From Actinacidiphila paucisporea (lineage in GTDB: Bacteria > Actinomycetota > Actinomycetes > Streptomycetales > Streptomycetaceae): DNA of 64,000 nucleotides. The stretch is from NCBI RefSeq assembly GCF_900142575.1, contig NZ_FRBI01000001.1:373014-437013 (forward strand), read 5' to 3'. The notes beneath the pieces were generated by a model. It searched no databases. It had not been told where the DNA came from and saw only the letters and a program-made list of their open reading frames with translations. Below, in pieces: positions 55,189 through 63,922 of this stretch (its first letter is position 1; each line of letters begins with the position of its first letter). Position numbers and translations under genes: made by a program.

Positions 55189-56543
55189 CCACCGCGGGCC
55201 CCGAGCCCGGGAACAAGGCGCCGGCGGCCGCCCCGGACCCGGTCGCGCTCGTCCGCAGCCGCGGATACGCAGCGCTGCTGCTGATCGCGGCGGTCCTCGG
55301 CGTCCCGATCTCGGTGACGGCCTTCGGCTTCCTCGCGCTCGTCCACGAGCTCAATGTGCTGACCTACACCGACCTGCCCAAGGCACTGGGCTTCCACGGC
55401 ACGCCGGACTGGTGGCCGGTGCCCCTGCTCGCCGTGGCCGGGCTCCTCGTGGGGCCGATCATCCGGTATCTCCCCGGCGAGGGCGGACACGAACCGGCCC
55501 GCGGCTTCGTGGCGTCGGGTCCGACCCCGACCGCGAACCTGCCCGGGGTGGCGCTCGCCGCGCTGGCCTCGCTCGGCCTCGGGGCGGTCGTCGGGCCGGA
55601 GGCGCCCCTCATCGCCGTCGGCAGCGGGCTGGCGGTGGCCGCCCTGCGACTGACCCGGAAGCGGTTCCCGCCGCAGGTGGTCGCCGTCGTCGGTTCCTCC
55701 GGGAGCTTCGCCGCGATCAGCACCCTGCTCGGCTCGCCCCTGCTCGGCGCGTTCCTGCTCATGGAGATGTCGGGCCTGGGGGGCCCGATGCTCGGCGTCG
55801 TCCTTGTGCCCGGCCTGCTCGCCTCCGGCATCGGCGCGCTCATCTTCACCGGCATGGGCTCGTGGACGGGCCTGGGCACCTACTCGCTGGCCCTGCCGGA
55901 CGTCCCCCACGCCGCCGCACCGGACGCCGCCGCATTCGGCTGGGCCGTGCTGATCGGGGTGGCCGCGGCCCTGCTCGGCGCCGGGATCCGGTGGCTCGCC
56001 CTGCGACTGCTGAAGCTGGTCGTACCGCGACGCCTCCCGGCCACGGTGCTCGCCGGCGCCGCCGTCGGTGCGATCGCCCTGCTCTACGCGCGGTGGACCG
56101 GCCACGCGGCCTCGGGAGTCCTCTACTCGGGGCAGAGCGCGCTCGGCCCCCTCCTCGCCACGAGCGCGCAGTATTCGGTCGGTGCCCTGGTGGTGCTCCT
56201 CGCGTGCAAGGCGGTGGCCTACTGCGCGTCGATGTCCGCCTTCCGCGGCGGCCCGATCTTCCCGGCCATGTTCGTCGGCGCCGCCGGCGGCATCGCGCTG
56301 TCCCACCTGCCCGGACTCGGGGTGACCGCCGGGCTCGCCATGGGAGTGGGCGCGATGTCCGTCGCGATGCTCCGCTTCCCCCTGGTCTCGGTGCTGCTGG
56401 CCACGCTGCTCCTGGGCAAGGAGGGGCTCACCGTCATGCCGTTGGTGATCGTGGCCGTCGTGGTCTCCTACGTCCTCACCCTGAGGCTGCCCGCCGTACA
56501 GCACTCACCGGGGCAGCCGCCCGGCCCGCCTGGGGAAGGCTGA
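55185..56543 (+). CDS. ClC family chloride channel/transporter
   Basis: The 452-residue membrane protein has the ClC motifs LGAVVGPEAPLIAVGSG (the GxEGP-like element, here GPEAP), SSGSFAAISTLLGSPLLGAFLLMEM, and the C-terminal FRGGPIFPAMFVGAAGGIAL. The GTG start at 55185 overlaps the stop of the antiporter remnant. It could move Cl- in balance with cation or proton movement. Confidence 0.9.
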   Translation: MTTAGPEPGNKAPAAAPDPVALVRSRGYAALLLIAAVLGVPISVTAFGFLALVHELNVLTYTDLPKALGFHGTPDWWPVPLLAVAGLLVGPIIRYLPGEGGHEPARGFVASGPTPTANLPGVALAALASLGLGAVVGPEAPLIAVGSGLAVAALRLTRKRFPPQVVAVVGSSGSFAAISTLLGSPLLGAFLLMEMSGLGGPMLGVVLVPGLLASGIGALIFTGMGSWTGLGTYSLALPDVPHAAAPDAAAFGWAVLIGVAAALLGAGIRWLALRLLKLVVPRRLPATVLAGAAVGAIALLYARWTGHAASGVLYSGQSALGPLLATSAQYSVGALVVLLACKAVAYCASMSAFRGGPIFPAMFVGAAGGIALSHLPGLGVTAGLAMGVGAMSVAMLRFPLVSVLLATLLLGKEGLTVMPLVIVAVVVSYVLTLRLPAVQHSPGQPPGPPGEG

Positions 56544-56569
56544 CGCGGGGAAGGCCGCGGCGTGGGCCG

Positions 56570-56965
56570 TCAGCGGGACTGGTCGGCGGCGCGCTCGGCC
56601 TGCTTGTCCTTGATGCGGACGGCCTCCTTGCGGACCTCGGCCTGGGTGGCGCGCTCCCGCTGGAGCCACTCGGGGCTCTCCCGCTTGAGCGCGTCGATCT
56701 GCTCGGTGGTGAGCGCCTCGGTGACGCCGCCGCGGGCGAGCCCCGCGATGGACACGCCCAGCCGCGCCGCGACGACCGGGCGGGGGTGCGGGCCTTCGCG
56801 CCGCAGGTCCTGCAGCCACTGGGGAGGGTCGGCCTGCAGCGCGTTCAGCTCGCTGCGGGAGACGACACCCTCCTGGAATTCCGCGGGGGTGGCCTGGAGG
56901 TACACACCCAGCTTCTTGGCCGCGGTAGCGGGCTTCATCGTCTGGGTGGTCTTCTGCGACGTCAT
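56570..56965 (-). CDS. DUF5997 family protein
   Basis: The 131-residue basic, helical protein contains KPATAAKKLGVYLQATPAEFQEG, SELNALQADPPQWLQDLRREGPHPRPVVAARLGVSIAGL and a repeat of the LxxxxPxWLQxxR unit. The family is restricted to actinomycetes and is of unknown function. It is divergent from the LysR-effector-like gene 58 bases away, an arrangement that looks conserved. Confidence 0.82.
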   Translation of the reverse strand: MTSQKTTQTMKPATAAKKLGVYLQATPAEFQEGVVSRSELNALQADPPQWLQDLRREGPHPRPVVAARLGVSIAGLARGGVTEALTTEQIDALKRESPEWLQRERATQAEVRKEAVRIKDKQAERAADQSR

Positions 56966-57023
56966 ACCGTCAAGGGTAACGAGCGCGTGCGACGCCCCCG
57001 ACCATCGCCGATAGCCTTGCGGG

Positions 57024-57755
57024 GTGACAGGCTCGCAAGATTCCCCCGCTTTCCGGCTCGCCTACGTACCGGGTGTGACGCCCGCCAAGTGGGTGCGGAT
57101 CTGGCACGAGCGCTTCCCCGGCACCCCCCTCGACCTCCTCCCGGTGCCGGCCGCGGAAGCCGCCGACCTGTTGCGCGCCCGCGGCGCGGACGCCGGTTTC
57201 GTACGGCTGCCGGTCGATCGGACCGCCCTGAGCGCGATCCCGCTCTACACCGAGACGACGGTGGTCGTGGCCCCCAAGGACCACCTGGTGGCGGCCGTGG
57301 AGGAGGTGTCAGCGGCGGACCTGGCCGACGAGGTCGTGCTGCACCCGCTGGACGACACCCTCGGCTGGGAGCGGCCGCCCGGCACCCCGGCCCGCGAGCG
57401 CCCCGCCACCACGGTCGACGCGATCGAGCTGGTGGCGGCCGGCGTGGGCCTGCTGGCGGTCCCGCAGTCGCTGGCCCGCCTGCACCACCGCAGGGACCTC
57501 ACCTACCGCCCGCTGACCGACGCCCCGCAGTCGCAGGTGGCCCTGTCCTGGCCGGAGGAGGCGACCACCGACCAGGTGGACGACTTCATCGGCATCGTCC
57601 GCGGCCGCACCCCCAACAGCACCCGCGGCCGCTCGGCCCAGGCGCAACCCGAACCGCAGCAGAAGGCCAAGCCCAAGCCCAAGCCGAGGTCCCAGGGCAG
57701 GCCGGGGCCCGCCAAGAAGGCGGCGAAGGGCGGCAAGCCGCGCCGCCGCTCGTAG
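57024..57755 (+). CDS. Stand-alone LysR substrate-binding domain protein with basic tail
   Basis: The 243-residue protein has the periplasmic-binding-like fold of LysR regulators (FRLAYVPGVTPAKWVRIWHERFPG, IPLYTETTVVVAPKDHLV, AGVGLLAVPQSLARL) but no winged helix. Instead it ends in a Lys/Pro/Arg-rich tail (about residues 205-243) that could bind nucleic acid. TAGCCT lies six bases before GTG 57024, so the message may be leaderless. It is divergent from DUF5997; both may act together. Confidence 0.8.
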   Translation: MTGSQDSPAFRLAYVPGVTPAKWVRIWHERFPGTPLDLLPVPAAEAADLLRARGADAGFVRLPVDRTALSAIPLYTETTVVVAPKDHLVAAVEEVSAADLADEVVLHPLDDTLGWERPPGTPARERPATTVDAIELVAAGVGLLAVPQSLARLHHRRDLTYRPLTDAPQSQVALSWPEEATTDQVDDFIGIVRGRTPNSTRGRSAQAQPEPQQKAKPKPKPRSQGRPGPAKKAAKGGKPRRRS

Positions 57756-57761
57756 GGCCGG

Positions 57762-58181
57762 TCACTTCCCGGCCGGGAAGAGCACCTCGGCCACGTGGTG
57801 CGTGTCGGCGTACTCGCGGATCGAGGTGATCCGGCCGTCGCGGACGACGAAGACCCCGAGGCAGCGGTTGCTGTAGGCCGCCCCCGCCGCCGTCGTGCCG
57901 TTCGAGGTCCACTCGGCGACGACCTGCTCGCCGTCCGCGACGACGTTGGTCAGGGCGATGACCAGGGGGGCGCCGGGCATCAGGCGGGCGCCCATGCCGC
58001 CGAGGAAGTCCTCGACGATGGCGTCGCGGCCCTTCCATACGCCCGAGATGGGCAGGCTGCCGGGGTAGTCCCAGGTGGCGTCGGGGGCGAAGCTGTCGCG
58101 GACGACGTCGAGGTCGCCGTCGCGTACGGCCTCGACGTAGCGGATGACGACGGCCTTCGGGGGGAGGGGCGCGGTGGTCAC
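57762..58181 (-). CDS. SnoaL-like (NTF2 fold) protein
   Basis: The 139-residue protein starts at GTG 58181 behind AAGGAG. It has the NTF2/SnoaL pattern: VIRYVEAVRDGDLDVVRDSFAPDATWDYPGSLP, WKGRDAIVEDFLGGM and the terminal GRITSIREYADTHHVAEVLF. The pocket residues suggest an isomerase-like or ligand-binding protein; the substrate is unknown. Confidence 0.85.
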   Translation of the reverse strand: MTTAPLPPKAVVIRYVEAVRDGDLDVVRDSFAPDATWDYPGSLPISGVWKGRDAIVEDFLGGMGARLMPGAPLVIALTNVVADGEQVVAEWTSNGTTAAGAAYSNRCLGVFVVRDGRITSIREYADTHHVAEVLFPAGK

Positions 58182-58407
58182 GGCGTAACTCCTTCTGCTG
58201 TGCTGTTGCTCTGCGTCCTGGCTGTGACCAGCCAATACCGTCGGCCGCGCCACGGTCCAACAGCTTCTGGACGGCTTTGACAACCGCCGGTTGTCGCCGC
58301 TCGTGGCCGACGGTGCGCGCGATGCGGAACGGCCCGGACAGGGCGCGTGCGAGGATGGCCGGCGGAGGGTCGGAGTGGGCGGTGCGGGAGGGCGGAAGGC
58401 CCGGGAC

Positions 58408-60540
58408 GTGACGGCGGACGGCCGGCGGCTGCTCGGCGCCGCGCGGGCGCTGCTCGACGATCACCAGCGCGCTGTCGCCGCCGTACGCGCGGCACTTGAC
58501 CCGATCGTCGACGAACTGGCCGCCCGTGAGCTGGAGTCGATCCCGGCCGCCCGCCTGAAGGACGTCACCCAGGGCCGGTTGCGGCTCGGCGCGATCGAGG
58601 CGGCCGGCTTCGGCTCGGTGCGGCAGGTGCTGGACGCCGGGCGGTACGGGCTGCGGCAGATCCCCGGCGTCGGGCCGCAGACGGCGGACCAGGCCTACGC
58701 GGCGGCCCGGCAGATCGCGGAGGCGGTCGCCGAGACGGTGGCGGTACGCATCGACGTCGAGCACCCCGAGCCGCGGACCACCGCACTGGTCGTGGCACTG
58801 CACCGGCTCGCCGTGGCCGGACCCGAGGCGGACAGGGCCGTCGAGGCGGCCCGGCAGGCCGAGGCGGAGCTGGCCCCGCTGCTGGAGCGGGCAGCCGAGG
58901 CCGGCGGGTGGCCGCGCCGGTGGTTCGCGGGCCGGGAGCGGCGGGAGCGGGCGCGGGCCGCGGTCGAGGCGGTGGCGGACCTGTGCGCGCGGGCGGACAA
59001 GCGCGGGACACCGCTGCTGCTCGGGCAGGCGTCCGTCGACCTGCTGCGCGAACCGGCCGGCGAGGCCGAGGCGTGGGTCGACTTCGAGGTGCGGTCGGCC
59101 GACTACTACAGCCTGCTGGCCGAACTGTCGGGCGGCGCCCCCGACGTGGCCGCCGCCGAGGGCTTCCTGCCGGCCGACGTGGTCGGGCGGGTACGCGCCC
59201 AGCCGCTCGACGGCACCCACCGCCGGGTGTCGCTGCGCGGCTACCAGGCCTTCGGCGCGCGCTTCGCGCTGGCGCAGCGCCGGGTGCTGCTCGGCGACGA
59301 GATGGGGCTCGGCAAGACGATCCAGGCGATCGCCGCGCTGGCGCACCTGGCCGCGCGGGGCGGCACGCACTTCCTGGTGGTGTGCCCGGCGGGCGTCCTG
59401 GTCAACTGGACCCGGGAGATCGGCGCCCGCAGCACGCTGCGGGCGGTGCCGCTGCACGGCCCCGAGCGGGGGGACGCCTTCGCCCAGTGGCGGGCCGACG
59501 GCGGTGTGGGCGTGACCACTTACGACGCCCTGCGCGGATTCGCCGCCCCCGAGGGCGGCCCGCGGGTGGCCATGCTGGTGGTGGACGAGGCGCACTACGT
59601 GAAGAACCCGGAGGCCAGGAGGTCGCTCGCGGTGGCCGAGTGGTCCGCGCGCTGCGAGCGGGTGCTGTTCATGACGGGCACCCCGATGGAGAACCGGGTG
59701 GCCGAATTCCGCAGCCTGGTGGCGCACCTGCAGCCCGGGCTGCTGGAGCGGCCGGGCGCCGCCGAGGGAGCGGGCGCGGCCGGGTCGCAGGCCTTCCGGC
59801 GGGCGGTGGCACCGGCGTACCTGCGGCGCAACCAGCACGACGTGCTCGCGGAACTGCCCGCGCTGGTGCACACCGACGAGTGGACGGAATTCAGCGCGAC
59901 CGACCAGGACGCCTACCGCACGGCGGTGCTCGCGGGGAATTTCATGGCCATGCGCAGGGCCGGCTACGCGGACCGGGAGAAGTCCGCGAAGCTGCGGCGG
60001 TTGCGCGAGATCGTCGCCGACGCGGCGGCCGACGGCCTGAAGGTCGTCGTCTTCTCGTACTTCCGCGACGTGCTCGGCACGGTCGCGGACGCCCTCGGCC
60101 CCGGCGTGCTCGGGCCGCTCACCGGATCGGTGGCGCCGGTCCGGCGGCAGCAACTCGTGGACGACTTCACCGCGTCGGGCGGCCACGCGGTGCTGCTCGC
60201 CCAGATCGAGGCGGGCGGTGTCGGGCTCAACCTCCAGGCGGCCTCGGTGGTGATCCTGTGCGAGCCGCAGGTCAAACCCACCGTCGAGCACCAGGCGGTG
60301 GCCCGCGCCCACCGGATGGGGCAGGTGCGCGCGGTGCGGGTGCACCGGCTGCTCAGCACGACGGGCGTGGACGAGCGGCTGCTGGCGATCCTGCGGGACA
60401 AGTCGCGGCTGTTCGACGCGTACGCCCGCCGCAGCGACGTGGCGGAGGCGGCGCCCGACGCCGTCGACGTCTCCGACCTCTCGCTGGCCCGGCGGATCGT
60501 CGAGGAGGAGCAGAGCAGGCTCGCCGGCGGGAGCAGTTGA
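58408..60540 (+). CDS. SNF2-type DEAD-like helicase/ATPase
   Basis: The 710-residue protein (GTG 58408 chosen; longer starts to 58291 are possible) has a helix-hairpin-helix element (GLRQIPGVGPQTADQAYAAA) in its N-terminal half, then the SNF2 core: LLGDEMGLGKTIQAIAAL, VCPAGVLVNW, MLVVDEAHYVKNP, LFMTGTPMENRV, and in the C-terminal half VVVFSYFRDVLGTVADAL, QIEAGGVGLNLQAA and ARAHRMGQVRAVRVHRL. It is probably a double-stranded DNA translocase in repair or remodelling. Confidence 0.88.
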   Translation: MTADGRRLLGAARALLDDHQRAVAAVRAALDPIVDELAARELESIPAARLKDVTQGRLRLGAIEAAGFGSVRQVLDAGRYGLRQIPGVGPQTADQAYAAARQIAEAVAETVAVRIDVEHPEPRTTALVVALHRLAVAGPEADRAVEAARQAEAELAPLLERAAEAGGWPRRWFAGRERRERARAAVEAVADLCARADKRGTPLLLGQASVDLLREPAGEAEAWVDFEVRSADYYSLLAELSGGAPDVAAAEGFLPADVVGRVRAQPLDGTHRRVSLRGYQAFGARFALAQRRVLLGDEMGLGKTIQAIAALAHLAARGGTHFLVVCPAGVLVNWTREIGARSTLRAVPLHGPERGDAFAQWRADGGVGVTTYDALRGFAAPEGGPRVAMLVVDEAHYVKNPEARRSLAVAEWSARCERVLFMTGTPMENRVAEFRSLVAHLQPGLLERPGAAEGAGAAGSQAFRRAVAPAYLRRNQHDVLAELPALVHTDEWTEFSATDQDAYRTAVLAGNFMAMRRAGYADREKSAKLRRLREIVADAAADGLKVVVFSYFRDVLGTVADALGPGVLGPLTGSVAPVRRQQLVDDFTASGGHAVLLAQIEAGGVGLNLQAASVVILCEPQVKPTVEHQAVARAHRMGQVRAVRVHRLLSTTGVDERLLAILRDKSRLFDAYARRSDVAEAAPDAVDVSDLSLARRIVEEEQSRLAGGSS

Positions 60541-60624
60541 CGGCGGGGGACACGAGACGGCGGGACCGCTTGACGGTGGGGCCGGTTGACGACCGGGACG
60601 GGGGCAGGGCGCGGGGGACGGGCG

Positions 60625-61530
60625 CTACGTCCGCGCCGCGCGGGCGTGGCGGCAGGCGCCGGCGTACGCGCGAACGAGCGGGTTCGCGCTGCCGCGGTGC
60701 CAGGCCAGGGCGAATCGGCTCGGGGAGATGCCGCGCACCAGCCGGGTCGTGACGCCGCCCAGCGTGATCAGCGGGGCGTTGCCCGCCGCGAGCAGGACCA
60801 CGCCGAGGCCCGCGACCAGCGCCTCGTACGTCTCCTCCGTACTGGCGACCTCCGCGCCGATCCGCGCCGGGCGGCCCGCCCTGGCGTCGGTGGCCAGCCA
60901 GTAGTCCCGCAGCGGGCCCGCGGCGGCCGGCAGCGCCAGGAAGGGCTCGTCCAGCAGGTCGGCGAAGTCCACGCTCTCCCGGGCCGCGAGCGGGTGCCGG
61001 TCCGGGAGGGCGACGAGCCGCGGCTCCTCGGCGACCACCAGCACGTCGTAGCGCTCCTGGTCGGGCAGCGGCAGCCAGACGTACGCCACGTCGCTCGTGC
61101 CGTCCGCGAGCCCCGCCGTGGGGTCGTCCCAGCTCACCTGCCGCAGCCGCAGGATCGCCTCGGGGTGCGCGGCGGTGAAGCGCGAGCGGACCGCGGGCAG
61201 CAGCCCGCCGCGGCCCGGGCTGGTGCTCATCCCCACCATCAGGGTGCTGACCTGCGCCGCCTTCGCGCTGCCGACGGCCGCCCACGCCCGGTCCCACTCG
61301 GCCAGCACCCGCTGCGCGTGCGGCAGCAGGGCCGTACCGACCGCGGTCAGCGCGACGCCCTGCCGGTCCCGGTCGAACAGCGCCGCGCCCACCTGCCTTT
61401 CCAGCGCCCGGATCTGCTTGCTCAGCGCGGGCTGCGACACGAAGAGCCGCTCCGCCGCGCGGGTGAAGTGCAACTCCTCGGCGACGGCGACGAAATAGCG
61501 CAGGTCCCGACCGTGAACGTCCATAACCAT
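60625..61530 (-). CDS. LysR family transcriptional regulator
   Basis: The 301-residue regulator has the N-terminal winged helix (LRYFVAVAEELHFTRAAERLFVSQPALSKQIRALERQVGAALFDRDRQGV) and a substrate-binding domain. It starts at ATG 61530 (ATG 61524 is possible) and is divergent from the SDR gene 90 bases away, which it may control. Confidence 0.92.
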   Translation of the reverse strand: MVMDVHGRDLRYFVAVAEELHFTRAAERLFVSQPALSKQIRALERQVGAALFDRDRQGVALTAVGTALLPHAQRVLAEWDRAWAAVGSAKAAQVSTLMVGMSTSPGRGGLLPAVRSRFTAAHPEAILRLRQVSWDDPTAGLADGTSDVAYVWLPLPDQERYDVLVVAEEPRLVALPDRHPLAARESVDFADLLDEPFLALPAAAGPLRDYWLATDARAGRPARIGAEVASTEETYEALVAGLGVVLLAAGNAPLITLGGVTTRLVRGISPSRFALAWHRGSANPLVRAYAGACRHARAART

Positions 61531-61619
61531 CGGCTATCACGGCGGGTCTTGGACGGGCAAGCGGGATTCCCGGCAGGGTGGACACCAGGACAGCGGGACA
61601 CGCGAAACGGGAGCTGACG

Positions 61620-62447
61620 ATGAACAAGGTGTGGCTGGTCACCGGTGCGAACAGCGGTTTCGGGCGGGCGATCACCGAGGCGGCGGTGGCCGCGGGCGAT
61701 GTCGTGGTCGGCGCCGCGCGCCGGGTCGCCGCCCTCGACGACCTCGTCGCCGCGCATCCCGACCAGGTGGAGGCGCTGGCGCTCGACGTCACCGACACCG
61801 CCGGGATCGACACGGCGGTCGCCGACGTGCTCGCCCGGCACGGCCGGATCGACGTCCTGGTCAACAACGCGGGCCGCAGCCACGTGGGTGCCTTCGAGGA
61901 GACCGGCGACGCGGAGCTGCGCGAGCTGTTCGAGGTCCACGTCTTCGGCCCGGCGGCGCTCGTACGGGCGGTCCTGCCGTCGATGCGGGCCCGCAGGTCG
62001 GGGGCCATCGTCCAGATGAGCAGCATGGGCGGCCAGATGTCCTTCGCGGGCTTCTCCGCCTACAGCGGCACCAAATTCGCCCTGGAGGGCATGACGGAGG
62101 CGCTGGCGTCGGAGGTGAACCCGCTCGGCATCAGGACGCTGATCGTGGAGCCCGGCGCCTTCCGCACCTCCCTGATGGGCAAGGCCACCCTGAGCCCCGA
62201 ACTCCCCGACTACGAGGCCACGGTGGGCGGCACCCGGGCGATGGCCGCGAGCGTCGACGGCAGGCAGCCGGGCGACCCGGCCAAGGCCGCGGCCCTCATC
62301 CTGGCCGCCCTGGAGGCCGACACCACGCCCCTGCGCCTGCCCCTCGGCGAGGACGGCGTCGACGCGGTCCTCGGCCACCTCGACCAGGTCCGCGACGACG
62401 TCACCCGCTGGGAGAAGCGGACGCGGGCGACGGGCTTCGACGCGTAA
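61620..62447 (+). CDS. Short-chain dehydrogenase/reductase
   Basis: The 275-residue enzyme starts at ATG 61620 (GGGAG upstream). Motifs are WLVTGANSGFGRAITEAAV, LVNNAGRSHVGAFEE and the Ser-Tyr-Lys set in IVQMSSMGGQMSFAGFSAYSGTKFALEGM. The later GIRTLIVEPGAFRTSL is typical of this subgroup. Substrate unknown. Confidence 0.92.
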   Translation: MNKVWLVTGANSGFGRAITEAAVAAGDVVVGAARRVAALDDLVAAHPDQVEALALDVTDTAGIDTAVADVLARHGRIDVLVNNAGRSHVGAFEETGDAELRELFEVHVFGPAALVRAVLPSMRARRSGAIVQMSSMGGQMSFAGFSAYSGTKFALEGMTEALASEVNPLGIRTLIVEPGAFRTSLMGKATLSPELPDYEATVGGTRAMAASVDGRQPGDPAKAAALILAALEADTTPLRLPLGEDGVDAVLGHLDQVRDDVTRWEKRTRATGFDA

Positions 62448-62471
62448 GCGCCCCCGGTGCGCGCCGGATCG

Positions 62472-62519
62472 ACCGGTGGCCCGGGTCCTGGGGACGTCCC
62501 CAGGACCCGGGCCACCGGT
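62472..62519. terminator. Perfect 48-bp palindrome between convergent genes
   Basis: The sequence 62472-62495 is the exact reverse complement of 62496-62519, with no loop. It lies 25 bases after the SDR stop and 11 bases before the end of the convergent chitinase gene, so it can end transcripts from both sides. No T run follows. Confidence 0.8.
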
Positions 62520-62529
62520 GTGCGAGCGG

Positions 62530-63885
62530 TCAGGAGAGGCCGCGGTGGAGCGCCGAGATCAACTCGCCGTCAGCGGTGTCACCGTCGAGCGACCAGACCA
62601 TCGCGCCGCCCAGGTGGGCATCGCGGATGTAGGCCGTCTTCGCCGCGAGCACCTGCGGGTCGTCGTAGGTCCAGAAGTTCGTCCCGTCGTAGAGCCAGGC
62701 GAAGCCGTTCCGGGTGTCGCGGTGCACCGTGTACGTGCCGGAGGCGGCCAGCGCCTTCAGTGCGTGGTAGTCCTCGTTGCCGGCCTGCCAGGTGGCCGGG
62801 GCCGGGCCGGTGGAGGGCTGGAAGAGGCCGGCGGTGCCGCCGTCGGGGACACCGGTCCAGCCCTGGCCGTAGAAGGGCACGCCGAGGACGAGCCGGCAGG
62901 CCGGGGCGCCGCGGTGCAGCCAGTCGCCGACCGCCTGGGTGTCGCTGAAGTCGTTCGGCACCGGCGAGTTGCGCGGCGCGCGCAGCGCGGACTGCTGGTT
63001 GGTGCCGGACTCGTAGGGGCCGTGGAAGTCGTAGCCCTGGACGGTGCCGAAGTCCAGGTACTTGAAGATCTTCTTCACCTCGAACCCGGCGTCGATCTTC
63101 GCCGGCGCGGCCGGCAGGAAGGCGCTGAGGTCGTAGTGCCGGTGGGTGGTGTGCCGCCCGTAGTCGTCCAGCTGCCTGCGGAACTCCGCCGCCAGCGCGG
63201 TGAAGTCCTGCTTGTCCTCGGGCCGGTAGACGGTGTCGGTGTCGCCGGAGGAGCCCGGCCACTCCCAGTCGATGTCGATGCCGTCGAAGAGGCCGGCCGC
63301 CGAGCCGGGGCCGCCCTTGCCGTCGAGCAGCGGGAGGTTGCCCTTGATGAAGATGTCCAGGCAGGAGGAGACGAGTGCCGCGCGGGAGGCGGGAGTTCGC
63401 GCCGCGTCGGAGAAGTGCGTCGACCAGCCCCAGCCGCCGATCGAGATCAGCACCTTCAACTTGGGGTTCTTGGCCTTGAGTTCGCGCAGCTGGTTGAAGT
63501 TGCCGGCCAGCGGCTGCTCCGCGGTGTCCGCGGTGCCGTCGACGGAGGTCGCGGCGTCGACCGGGCGCTGGTAGTCGGCCCAGGCGTCGCCCTCGCCCGC
63601 GACGTTCGCCTCGAAGCACTTGCCGTCGGCGCCGATGTTGGCGAACGCGTAGTTGAGGTGGGTGAGTTTGCCGGCGGTGCCCGAGGTCTGGACGTTCTTC
63701 ACCTGGTAGTTGCGGGCGTAGATGCCCCACTGGGTGAAGTAACCGACGCTCTTGTAGGAGGATTCGGCGGGGGACTGCCCGCCATGGGCCTGCGCGGTGC
63801 TGCCGCCGGTGAGGGCGGGCAGGACGGCGACCAGCGAGAGTGTGGCGGCCGTGGCGGCCATACGGCCGAGAATTCTTCGACGCAT
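62530..63885 (-). CDS. Secreted GH18 chitinase
   Basis: The 451-residue enzyme has a signal peptide (MRRRILGRMAATAATLSLVA to AQAHG), then the GH18 barrel with KLTHLNYAFANIG, LKVLISIGGWGWSTHFSD and the catalytic DGIDIDWEWP, whose Glu is the acid/base. YDLSAFLPAAPAKID and VQGYDFHGPYE follow, and the last strand LGGAMVWSLDGDT. No carbohydrate-binding module is seen. It hydrolyses chitin outside the cell. The start is ATG 63885; a frame opening at TTG 63912 has no ribosome binding site, and the promoter suggests a leaderless message. Confidence 0.95.
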   Translation of the reverse strand: MRRRILGRMAATAATLSLVAVLPALTGGSTAQAHGGQSPAESSYKSVGYFTQWGIYARNYQVKNVQTSGTAGKLTHLNYAFANIGADGKCFEANVAGEGDAWADYQRPVDAATSVDGTADTAEQPLAGNFNQLRELKAKNPKLKVLISIGGWGWSTHFSDAARTPASRAALVSSCLDIFIKGNLPLLDGKGGPGSAAGLFDGIDIDWEWPGSSGDTDTVYRPEDKQDFTALAAEFRRQLDDYGRHTTHRHYDLSAFLPAAPAKIDAGFEVKKIFKYLDFGTVQGYDFHGPYESGTNQQSALRAPRNSPVPNDFSDTQAVGDWLHRGAPACRLVLGVPFYGQGWTGVPDGGTAGLFQPSTGPAPATWQAGNEDYHALKALAASGTYTVHRDTRNGFAWLYDGTNFWTYDDPQVLAAKTAYIRDAHLGGAMVWSLDGDTADGELISALHRGLS

Positions 63886-63892
63886 GGCGCAG

Positions 63893-63922
63893 AAAGTATT
63901 GGTCTGGACCAATAGCGGTCAA
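63893..63922 (-). promoter_or_regulatory. Chitinase promoter with embedded DasR-type operator
   Basis: On the minus strand a -35 TTGACC (63922-63917) is separated by 18 bases from a -10 TACTTT (63898-63893). The spacer contains TTGGTCCAGACCAA (63912-63899), a DasR-type operator, whose binding would block RNA polymerase until N-acetylglucosamine signals accumulate. The -10 ends seven bases before ATG 63885, so transcription probably begins at or next to the start codon. Confidence 0.7.
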
